NCBI RefSeq assembly: GCF_030867145.1 | Contig: NC_134417.1 | Location: 8,719,577 to 8,783,576 of the forward strand | Length of the DNA: 64,000 bases | Source: Opisthocomus hoazin | Lineage: Eukaryota; Chordata; Aves; Opisthocomiformes; Opisthocomidae | Direction: 5' to 3' | Shown here: positions 34,201-46,200 of the stretch, one piece after another | Position numbering within the stretch: the first letter of the stretch is position 1 | Layout of the letters: each line of letters starts with the position of its first letter | Translations under genes and position numbers: made by a program | Notes under the pieces: model-generated | Seen by the model: only the letters and a program-made list of their open reading frames with translations | Told to the model about the DNA's origin: nothing | Databases searched by the model: none

Positions 34201-37200
34201 TCTGGCTGGAAATGTTTTTTAACTCCAGATTTCTTTTAGAACCTGAATTTTCCCCCTCCCGCCAAAAAAAAACAGATTACTGGAATCAGAGAGTTTTATC
34301 CCTCATCTCGCAAGGTTCCAAGTATAAAGTACCTTAGGGATACCTCTGATCGTTTTTGATCTAAAGCACACGAGCACATAATTCCTAGTACATTGGAGAC
34401 TGATGCTTAATTGAGGAATTGGGGGTGCCAGACGAGAGCTTTCTCTGGGGCCACGTGCGTGCGACCCAATACGGTTTCAGGATCTCGGACAGAAGCATCA
34501 GAGCTGCTAATTGCACCGGGGGTGTTTTCTGAGTGGCATATGAGACTCGAGACACTTAGGCTGATTGCTCTGTCAGCCGGCCAGGCAGAGCTCGCCACTG
34601 AGTTCTCTCTGAGGGATGCCGGTAACCGATCTGTGACCTCTATTACTAATACATGGGGGGACACTCCTGTGACCCCAGTGTTTCAAAAGCGATGACTCAT
34701 ATTTTCTGTTTACTGATGCAAAAATCAATTTAAAGAAGTTGTGGCATTTTTTTTCTGTGATAGGGGAATGGATGCAACTTCTTTCCATCTCTCTTTTGTT
34801 GTCTTCATGCTGTTTGCCTCATCTCCATAATGAAAGCAGATTAAAAGACTGGAACTTCTAATGGCTTTTACAATGAGTTACAGTTGCTTGTCTAGACTCC
34901 TTAGGTGACTTTTACATTTTCTCACTAGCGAGTAGGATGAGAATTAGATTAGTTACATAGTCAAGTCCAAGCATAATAGTTTTTCTCTTAGAAGAGTTTT
35001 AGGAGCTTCTATCAGAGCTACATGTTAGTGTGTCTGCTGAAACCTTCGTGATCTCTTTTCAACTCTCATCTTTAGGAAGTGCTTTCATCTCTTATTTACA
35101 CAGCCAATTTCCTTTTTTTTTTTTTTCTTTTGGGGAGATGGAGCGATACTACATTGGCTCCCTTACTCCTGCCCCCAGATCAAAAATCCTCTTCATATAT
35201 ATATATATCTATATAATTTTTTTTTGAAATGTACAAGTGTTTGTATAACATGTGATTCACTTGCATGTTGCTCCTGCTAATGGGGTGGGAGGCTTCTTAG
35301 TGGTGTACTAGTCCCAAAAGTCAGCAACAGCAAACCTTTTAATAAGATACACGGTTGTGTGTCTTCCCAGCTCCAGCGGGCTAGGTGCAGCCTTTTAGAA
35401 GGGAGAAAATGAGCATATTCGGTGGGGTACATCTAATGAAATCATCTAGCTGCCAAATCCAGAGAAAAGTGAAACCTGTAGCTTCATAAAATGAATAAAC
35501 AAAGTCCTAAACAGCATCACCTGATACGTTTTGCAATAGACTTGCTGGTAGTGTTCAAAGAGACAACCTGGTGGTTCTTACTTGAAGATATTGGAGTGAA
35601 AACTTGGCGGTGGCAGGGGCAGCTCTTCCCTCTGCCCACTCGCAGCCTTGTCCCTGGGTCAGCTCGTGCGGCTGCAAGAGCCGAGCCAGCTGCTGTGGAA
35701 GGGCTGCAGCTCCCGGCAGCGCAGCGATCCCGGGAATGTCCTGCCGTGGGTCGGAAGAGGGGAGCCCGGCGTTGAGGGCAGTGCAGGGGATTCTGCTGCC
35801 AGCGAATTTCAGGGACTAGCAGGGTGAACTTTGGCTGGTGGAACGAGGCAAATTTTAAAGGAAATGGTTCAGCAATTGCAGTTTACTTTTTTAATCTCAA
35901 CAGATTTCCACTGAAAGTGATGGTGGCTCTTTTTATCTATGGATGTAGAAACTTCAAAATTAATGCATCAGTACCCTTTTATGAAACATATTTGATTCCT
36001 TGGAGGAAAGACTGATCTGATATCTTGAAAATCTTTGTCAGCGTGACTGCTACCCTCAGTTAGTTTGAATAGATCTCTGATCTGCAGGAAATGTAGTTAA
36101 GCTATCACTATAGTCCTCATTTTAGTATAAAAAATGAACTTAATTTCTTGACACTTGTTGGAACAAGTTATTTGGGTTAAGGGTTGGGAGCTGTAATAGT
36201 TAAAATATCTTAAATGTTTGATATAAGTTGCTAATTCACTAAAACTTTCTAAATCCTCTCATTTCCAGGGTTGTGCGCAGAAGTATATTGTGAAAAACTA
36301 CTTCTACTACTACTTGTTCAAGTTTTCAGCTGCTTTGGGCCAAGAGATTTTTTATATCACTTTCCTTCCGTTTACCTACTGGAACATAGATCACTCTGTG
36401 TCTAGAAGGATGATAATTATTTGGTCTGTAAGTATTTCTATGACTTATTTAAACGTGTAGTTGATAATTCTGTAACTGTAGCAAATGGATATTTAAGAGT
36501 GAGGATAACCCTTCAAGCAAACAAAATCCCTTCAAATATAAAAAAATAGGCAACATTATTTATCCCGTGTACCTCACGTGTTCAGGAAGCAGAGGCATTG
36601 CACCGCGGAGAGAGGAGGTGAGAGGCATTAGCTGACACAGGGTGTCTGCTATCTCTGCTACATCTCGGACTGACTTGTTTTTTCAGCCCAATAACTGTTT
36701 GAGCTGCTTTTGATAGGGTTTGCACAGAACAGCTGGGAAAACACTTCCTTCCCAATGTGTCATGGTATTTTAAGGATCTTTTTTCATCACTTGAGGAAAT
36801 CCTTCCCTTACCCCAATTTCTTCTGCATAACGTCTTCATATAGTTCTGGCTTGGTTGAAATTGGTATAAACCTAATAGGAAGGGGGTGCGCAGGCTGCAG
36901 GGGAATAAACAGGGTGCTGCTGCAGTCACTTGGGGGGGAAAAAAGTATCAGATTCTCTGTTGAGCGCTAAGATTTAAAGGCTTTGATTTTTGCTACTACA
37001 AAAGCATTATCAAATTAACAGGCTTCAGCATTGCTTCAGCCTTCACAAATGTGGTTTGGGGTATCCAGAATAATGTAGTAATTCTGGAACTGAAAACCAG
37101 TAGGGAACCAGGCACTTTGATCTGGGAATGGCTGTTGTTGTTGCTGCCATTGCTCATCTTGGTATCGATCAGATCTTTGCTGCCCAAATAAGACCGTTTT

Positions 37201-40200
37201 AGAACAAAGGAAGGAGGCAGAAAGAATCTCTGGCAGATGACAGACCCTGGAGATTTGGCTGTCAATCTACATTGATTTAAGAAATTGAAGCTTGGTAAAA
37301 ACTTGGATGTGATATCTAGCTTTGTTTCTTTACGGTGAAGCTTCTCCTTGACTTAGTCAATTCTGGTTAATAGTATTCTGTCTTTTGTCAAATAATATGA
37401 TGAGAAATAATAAAAACAATTTGAACTGGGTCATACGCTTCAAATGTGCTTGGGCAGAAGGTATCGGTTTTCTGTGCCAGTAACCCTAGTCAATACATTT
37501 TATAAAGAGAACATGCAAAATAACTTGCAGATGAAATTTAGAAGTAGGTGGACACTGTATAATTAGAGCTGGGTTTTGGCCAGGAGTACACCTACTGCTT
37601 CTGGAGAAGTGCCACAGAAGGTGATAATTGGTAGTCACTGCCTTCTGGGTTTGCATATTGCTCAAAAAATGACTCTTTAAAGCTCCTCACATGCCTTTCT
37701 TGCAGACTTGCCTTGCCTTTACCTTGCAAGGAGTCCATCTGAGTACTGGCCAGATCTAGGCTGGTTTAATTACAGTATGTAAGCATGTGATGATATGATT
37801 ATTAATATTAGTTTTCCAGTTGCTGAGGGAGTAGTGGAGTTGCCTTTTGTACTGAAAAGGGGAAAAAGAGAAGCTGTTTGAAATACAGACTTGTGACAAT
37901 CTGTAGTTTTAAAAACATTTTAATTGTATGTAATTGTGAAACGGCTAAAAATGTCTCTGCAGGCTATGTGTTAATGTTATGGCAAGCTCGGCTGGGTGGC
38001 TCATTTGCTGGGGAGCAGGCTGTGAACAGGAATCAGCATTCGTGGTGCTGTAAGTGGTGTCGGTCTGTCTCGGACACCTCAGGCACGTCTGCCGCCGCAG
38101 AATCGGCTCAGCTGCATGGGCCACGTCAAGGTGTTCAGTGTGAAAGCTCTGCTTTTAACTTACAGGAAGGTTTTTGGCAGCAGCACTGGAAGGACGCCTG
38201 TCTGGTGACGCAGCAGTGAACAGCAGTGCAGATCTGCAGGCTGTCTGCAATTCAGAGTTTTAAAGAAATGCTTCTGTTTCTGCGTGGGTGGTGGTGTGGG
38301 GTTGAGAACATCCATATTCGATAAAAGTAAAAATCCAGGTAGCCTGAGAGTCTTTGACAACAGCTGCCAGTAGAAGGCTGGGAAGGGCATGAAGGGGTGA
38401 GCACAGTGCCCAGACATGGTCTGCAGAAGGCTCTTATCCAGCTGGGGAAAGGAGCTGATATGGAATGGAGAGCCCTGAGGAGGAGGTAGTCATAGTTCCC
38501 TGTTAACACTGTTTGGGATGAGGAGCGGCTGTTCGTGAAGCTCTTCAGCAGGGAGAGACGGTGGAGCAGCAATCGCCCTTTTGTGAGCATGGTGCAGAGC
38601 ACAGGGGTACATTGGAGCACGTGCTGGTGAAACACGGTCAGCAGGCGTGGGCGTGACGTGGGGGGCTGGACCACCGTGCGGGAGAAGTGGGCTTACCCTT
38701 GGGCGGTGGAGGAACGGAAGTGGTACAGAGTGTGGTGCTCCATGTCTTGTGCAATCGGGGACTTCAACCTGTGAGTTTCTGCTGCAAGTTGGAAATGACA
38801 GAGTTGGGGTCTTACCTGTAACAGTTTATGCGGAGCCAGTCACCCACACTTGAGAAAGATAAATTCGAACTGCAGCAGGGCCTGGATGATTAGGGAACAG
38901 GCTGTTTTCTGAGCAGAGAGTGAAAGCTTAGAGAAGTCACCAGCAAAATGAAGCTGGAGAGAGAATGGAGCTGGCTGTAAACACCAGGGCAAGGAAGGAG
39001 CTGCTTAAATGTACAGTCACAAGAAACATGCGTAAGACAGTCATAAATAAGCTAGGTTGAAGCCAAAGGTTGTGAAATAGCTGCAGAAGGGCAGTAAGAA
39101 AAACAAGGAGAATTTATTACAGCAGCAGCAGAGGAGTGGTCTTGGAGCCCTGGGATGTCTTCTCCGGTCCTGGGTCTCCAAACCTGGCTGCTCATGGTTT
39201 TCTGTTTACCTGGGTGGCTCTGGGTAAACTGGCTGCAGCCACATCCAGGTGCTTTGGGACCTTAAAACAGCACGTTGTGCTCCCACTGAGCTTTTCCTCT
39301 GAGGGTTCACAGTAGGCATCTAGGCTTTACCTTTCCCTCTGCAGCTGGACAAGGGAAATAACTGCCTGCAACATCCAAGAAAGATGCTAGGTCAGTGCCA
39401 AAAGTGCCCCGGTGTCTTCACTTCCCTGCTTCGGCTCTTAGATGTAAACGGCCTTGAATCTGCCCAGACGAGGCTTTGATGCCTGCGGCTCTTGCTGCTT
39501 CAACCAGGAAGTGCGGAGATGGAAAACAACTTCACAGGAACCAGCTCCCAAATGTACTTTAAATTTACTGCACATCTCGGCTCGAGAGGTGAAAGTCCAG
39601 CTTGTTTTTTTTTTTAATCTCCACACCTCTTCAGTTTGAAAGCTTTATTTTAGTGTGAAATTTCACTGGTCAGGTAGAGACCTGGAAAAAAACAGTTACA
39701 GTTTCTGCTTGCTATTCAGCATGCTTGGAAACTTGTTTCTTTCTATTTTTTCAGGGTGCGTGAATGTAAAATGTATCCATACCTCTTTCGAGCTGATAAA
39801 ACCTTAGTTTATACAGTACAAAGAAGAGCTGGCCAGCGTGGACTTTGTCGGGGCAGGGGTGGAAGCTGCTAGTGCGACAGAGCAATAAGCTGTGGGCTCA
39901 GGGGAAGGTGGCACCCCTGAAGGAGGAGGGTTTGGGCGGCAGTGGTGCCGGGCGGGCATACCCCCCGGTGCCCCACAGGCTGCCCGTCAGGGCCCAAGGG
40001 TCTGAGAAGGTCCTGGGTGTCAATCCACGGCAGTTCAGCTTCCCCGCTCACTTTTTAGAGGAAGGGTTTTCCAAAGGCTGTCGGCATTTGGTTAATGGGG
40101 AATGATGAGCCCTGAGCTCTGGCTGTCAGGGTAACCAGGAGCTTAATAACCAGCAGGAATTTACCCGCGTTGGTGGTGCCGCTGGCATCACTGTGCAGCC

Positions 40201-43200
40201 ACGGAGTCCCTGCGTGCTGCTTTGAACGCTCACTTTGCAGCAAACTCTGCCGTCAGGGAGTCCCATGTGTCTGTTAGCGTTTGGGCTTTTGCAACATTTC
40301 ACCAAAACAAGCTTGGAACAGCTGATAAACACAGTCACTGGAAAGTCAGACTCTGTAAAGTGTCACATATTACACTGCATAAGAACGTGTAAGACTGTAT
40401 TCAGGCATGTAGATAACTGCAAAATGTCAGAATACAAAAATAAATGGTCTGTAAAAGAAAATGCACAACATGATGAAGTGTTTATTGAGAGAGAATTTTA
40501 TATGTGCTGGTAGCTGTGCTCTAGCCTTGAACAAAAAGTGCCAACGAAGCTTATGTAACTGAGACGTGGAATTAAGGTAAACCCTGCGTATCAGAAGTCA
40601 GTTCAAGACTGCTGAGTTTCAGTCATCTAGCTGGGAATAATTTATGGTGAAGTTTAAATCAGAACCTTTTTATTTCACTAAACTACAAGGTGTAACAGTT
40701 TCCTGCTACCAGAGACGTGGGCCCAGATTTCTCTGTTTTAAACCCATTACAAGATAGTCAACTACCTTACAGTTTTTGTCTGAAGGCTTCTTTTAAAGAC
40801 AGAGTCGATGTCCTAGGATGTTTGCCAGCTATACTTCTGGAGACATGAGGCTCTCTTGATCTTGTTCTGGTTTTGTTTTTCTGAAGTCTGACTTGAGAGA
40901 GCCAAAGTACTCCCTCTTATATCTATATATATCTATATATTTCTTTTTTAAGAAGCTGTCTGTGCTGTCCCTTCCCTCCTCCTTTCCCCTGCTGCCCTTC
41001 ACTGTGGTGGGCTGGAGACCTGCCTCCTGGACGTGCTGCCCACCTCACGGCTGCGACAACTTGGAGAAGTGTTTGAGCATCCCACGAGCTCAACACAGCC
41101 TTGAATGTCCTGTTGCACCTGCCCAAATCCTTGCCAAACATCGTGTAAAGTTCCTGCGCAGCTAACACGAGACTGATGTGTTTTCAGGAAAATAGTGACC
41201 TCTTTGGAGGTGGCAGATCCTCGAGCTCCCCTCGCCAGCCGCCCGCTCCCGTGAGGCACATGTGCCTCGAGGAGATCCCCAGCCTCGTGGTCGCCGGTGG
41301 CACCTCCACATGTGGGGAGCGGCTGGGCAGCTCGGGGAGGGGATAGGGAGCAGGGTGCGATGGGAGGGTGGCTTAAGGCCCCCAGGCTGGGGGTGCCTAG
41401 GGCTCCTCTGCTCTGCGGGGCTTCCTCTACCTGGGCTGCTGCCAGGGGGAGGCCAGCAGCGCTGCTCAGTGACTTCCGTGGGTTTTTTCCCTGAAGCCAA
41501 ACCTCAGTTCTTGGCGTTGGCTCGGGAGTAGGAGGAGTATCTCCAGAAGAACATGCTCACCCTGCTCCTCTTTTGCTGTGAACCAAGTGATGCTCGAGGG
41601 ACGCAGTTGCAGCTGTTATCTGCGGCAGTGTTTATCTACTCACTTAAGCCTTAGCTGGGGATGCTGAGAACAGAATCTGTGAACAGTGCAGACTGGATGC
41701 TTCGTTTAATTTCTGTGTGGTGAATCAAAGTCACGCCTGCCTTGACAACCACGAATACAGTCTTTGCTTCTGCTTGACTAATCTCCTGCAAATGCCAGTT
41801 TATTAATAGTGCATCCTTTTTTTTTTTCCCCCCTCTTTCCAGTGTTCCCGATGTGCTCTGTCACTCCCATCAGCACACAGTGCTTATGATAAAAACAAAA
41901 GCAACATCACTTTCAAACTGTAAATTTCCTTTCTGGGAAGACAACAAATCCTATTGCAGTCCAGGGTTTCTAGAGCCAGGTTATAGAGTTTCTATTTCAG
42001 AGCCAAAACAGCAGATTCAAAGTCAGGCTGCAACACTGTGAGTCTCAGGGAAGAAGTCGCCAATGCTGTTTGACCCCTTGTCTTCTCTAGAATTTCATCT
42101 TGTCCTTTTAATAGATCAGTAGCGCAGATGAGAGAGCTGCACATTCAGAATTTGAAAATAAATACGTTCTGGTTCACCTTTGTTAGCTGAAATATTACAG
42201 AGTACAAAAAGGATTCCTCCTCCTGATCTTCATGTGCCTGTGGGACAGTTGAGTGTGTCCATCCCTGGGTGGAGGTTGTGGCAGAGGAGGGGTGGTGGAG
42301 GATGTGCCACACTCAGCACACCTGCAGCGCTGGGCCTGTTCCCTAAAACCTGCCAGATTCGGGGTCTGGGCAGCTGCCATGGAGATGTTCCAGAGGGGAT
42401 ACCGTGCCTTGAGGCACTGCTCCCGTGCCTCTGCATACAGAGCTGGCTCAGCTGTGGTTGTCTGTGTGCCTTCATACATATCCGCACTGTGGCGGTAAAC
42501 CTGCGTCCAGCTCTCCTGCTTCCTGCCATCAAAGTGCTGCCCGCAGCGACTGCAAGAATAGTGAGGCAAAACCAGTGCCTGCAGGTGAGCAAAACCACTT
42601 CTCAAATTATTGAAGCGATACCAGAGTTATGTGAATGTCAAAGAGCCAAATGACTTTATGAGGCTCTGATGCCCACAGGGAAGGGAAGGGACCAGCCCCT
42701 CTCCCCAGAGGGAACCCCCTCGGGTGTTGGGAGAAATGCTTTGGCACCTGGACTGATGTGGATGCCAATGCCATGAGTTGTTCACTAAAGCAAGATCTGT
42801 TAAAATACAGAGACAGATTTGTCTTCCTTACGCCAGTGCAAAGCCCCAGGTGAGGGCGTATTTTTGGAGATGTACCATATATATGACTCAGAGCAAAGTC
42901 GGATGAAACCCTCAGGAAAAGGCTATTGTGCTGCTATAGCAACTGCTAATTGCAGTCGTGTAGTAAAATGTAATGCTGTTGACCCATAGTGGCAATAAGG
43001 CTTTGCCTTTCCTTCACCTGACGCCTTGGCTGTAAAGGATTGCTATTACCCTCACGCAGCCTGGGCTGCCCCAGGAGTACTGATAGGCACCAGAGTCTGA
43101 GGAAAGTCTGGTTTTTAAGTTGCTTACAGCAGCACAGAAAAGCCCTTTGAGAAGGGAACAAGTGTGTACAAGTAAGAAGTCTGAAGTCATTTTTAAATGC

Positions 43201-46200
43201 TTCTTGCATTTGTTGTAAGGCTTTACTTCTGAAGGCTTCAGTCATCTGTGTGGCACTGCAAATTCAGAAAATCCCAAACCAAATAACGGTGTTGTGGGCA
43301 GGGGGTTAGGAAGATGCCCTTACACAAGGGCAGTGTGTCAGGGTTGCAGCCTCAGCCCGCGTGTTCAGCCTCTGCGGGTACAGGCGCGGGACCCTCGGGA
43401 GGGACAGCAGCCTCGGCGCAGCCTGTGCCGCATCGCGTTCCCTGCACGCCCGCAGCGTGCCAAGCTGATGCAGGAGCACCTGGCAGTGCAGAGACAGCAG
43501 GGGCTGCTTCAGCTCTGAGCAGATCAGGTAGCTGCACCCTGGATTTCAAGCGTGGGTCAGTAAGCCAGGCTGCTCGCTGCTTCATTGTGGAGCGGAGGAA
43601 GACGTGGGTAATATCTCGCAGTGCAGGAGCAGCCCTGGGGAGGAAGAGCCTTCCTTGCCTAACCCTGGGCTCTCCTCTGCCTGCGAGCACAGCTCATGGG
43701 CTCAGCTGCATCGGCGAAGCGCCCGGTCGGTGTCTCACAGAGGCAGAGCAGCGGCAGGGGAGCCCGCAGCAGAGCAGCCGGCAGCTCCTGGGGCAGGGAG
43801 GAGCGTGGGGGTCAGTGTGTGGCTGTGGAAGAAGGGGCTCGCGTGATGCGCTTGATTCCCCGCATCTCCAGCTGGTGCTGTGCCATGTTGCTGTCAAGTG
43901 ACGCTGCAAATATTAGGACGCTGATGTAAATTCCTGGGGGTTCCCACCATGGCAGTGATATCTGAGCAGCTTGTCCTTATGTGTGTATGCACACCTCGAT
44001 GCAGAAGGGAAAGCAGCATTTCCCTGTGTTATGCATTGGCATAGTTGTTGCTAGTGACTCCTCCACCACACTTCTACTCCTGTGTCATGGTCCAACTTGC
44101 CTTGGCCATCACTTCTTTAGTAAGGACTCGCATCGTGGCAATTGTCACAGCTGTAGCTTGTAGCAGTGGCATATACAGAGGCAGAGCAGAGCCCCACGGG
44201 CTCCTCTAAAAGAATGTTCCTGTCGGAAAGCACGGTGGGCATCTCAAGGCGAGGGCTCCCTGTACGGTCCTGTCTGATGCCCAAGAGCATCGCTTTGCTT
44301 CTGCCCAGGTTTGGGCCCTGCTTGTGGGTACCTGGTGACCTGGGAAGGTGGTGGTGCTGACCTGTGGTGGTTTTCCTTTGCTCATCCTTAGACTCCAGCT
44401 CCCCTCCCTCCCTGCCAGCCTGAGCAGTCCCCCTCATTTGCCAACACTCAGGTGTAACTCAGGTGTGAAACAATGAAGTTTCATTTTGCAAAGTTTCAAC
44501 AGTCTGAGGTACATGGTAGTTAGAGCTGCTGCTGTCAGCTGCCAGGGTGAAGGGAATTAGTCATGCCCCTCCCATCGGCTTTTGTGAAATCTCAACTAAA
44601 TTCCCGTGCATTTCTGTGTACTTATCTTCTTCAGCTAATTGTGTCCTACACAAGCCATCACAGCTTTGACTTTGTTGCGTCAGTAATGGAAAAGTCTCCA
44701 GGTTCAGACAAATTCCCCATGCAGAGACAGAGGTGCTAATTAATGTGCAAATTCAAATTATTTATGGTGAAGATGTCTGCAAACTGTTTTCCACAAGAAC
44801 TGCAGAAAATTTTGTTGATCTGCATCACGCGGATGGAGAGCAAGAGAGCCTGTGCTAGAAATAAACAGAGAAGGATAGCATTGAGAGCCGTAATATAGCA
44901 CTCTAGGTAGGCAAAAAATGTCAGTAACGCCGGGAAGAAGCAAGTAGAACAATAAAGCACGAAGAAATTATTTGCTTCAAGGTTTCTCTCCTTTGCCATA
45001 CCTTTCTCTCCAACGTTCAGCTTTGGGCCTGGAGACCTATCAGGTGGAAAAGTCCCTGAGCATGTGAAGACTTTTGGAATGGCTTTTATTTAAATGGTAG
45101 ATTAGTATGGTTTGAGCCTGGCGCCTCCTTCCTCCCTAAATCTTCTCAGCCCTTGCGGAGAAAGGGGAGCGGGGTGAAGCCCGGGGGATCACCCTTCCTT
45201 AGACTTTGAAATGCACAAACTTGCAGCCAGTCAGCAGCTGTGGGGTGACACACTGCTGGGTCAAGCCTTAACCTGCCCTCCCCTGCGTGTCCCAAGCCAG
45301 CGTGAATGGGCTGTTCGGCTTCCCTAGGGTAGGCTGGAGATCACAGCAAAGTCATCCAGTCCCCTGAGCTTGGCTTTGTCACCTAAGCAATCCCGAGTTA
45401 CCTGCTGGTGTGGACTTAGGGTAATTTCTGCCCATGCTAAATTTATTTCCAGGGCCATCAAAGATTTTTGGCATTGCGCAAATAGGTAATTCAAGTCAAA
45501 TGTAGGTGAGGCTTAGCTCAGCGTTGATCTTTAACCTGTCCCCCGTGCTCATCTCTCCATCTCCTTTCTCCTTTCCAGTGCTTCTGTGCTTATGGTTCGC
45601 AATGTTACAGGGGTTTTCTCAGCTGCTAGGTTGAAAAAAGCTGATAACAGGTCAAAACTTTCAGGCTGCCTGCTTTGTTTCTGGGGACTGTTAGAGACTA
45701 AATCCAAAATGACAGAGAAATAAGGTCAGGGAATAATGAAATGTGGCCTACGAGAGAATGTGGCACTTAACGAAGGCCGATACCTGCCATCCTCAGAAGA
45801 TGAGAGCTGCAGCAGAGTGCAATTCAGAGATATCCTGCAATTAAATATCATGCTGGAAGTGTGTTTCTGCACAGCACTTGTCACATAGTGACCGCGTCCA
45901 TGGTGGCTTCCTACTGGTTTTTTTTGTGGCCGAGCTCTGGGAGCTTGTGCCTGGCACACTTGCAGGGGGGTATCTCAGCCGCCAGCTGTGTGACGGTCCT
46001 GGCAGGACTGGCTGCAGGGCTGGGCTGGGCTGCACAGCTCCCAGCTGGTGCTCTGCCTGCCCAGCTCTGTCTCCCCCGGGGATGGCACCCATTTGCCCAC
46101 CACCGGCAGATCTGGCAGGAGCTCTGGGCTGCTGGCTTCGCCATGCTGGGAGCTGGAGAGCCTGCGCGGAGCCTGGGCAGCCCTGTGCTCCTCCAGCCGC

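Larger units (their letters stand above)
22276..36268 (+). other. SGPP2 intron 1 (about 14 kb)
   Basis: The intron runs from GTGAG to TTTCCAG. Its first 700 bases belong to the CpG island, including a run of C near 22841-22854. Beyond that it is ordinary intron with no recognisable exon. It contains a CR1/L3-like relic near 30270, a CpG-rich enhancer-like block at 34405-34705 and simple AT runs near 35194. A 164-codon minus-strand frame at 29185-29679 has no recognisable content. Confidence 0.85.
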
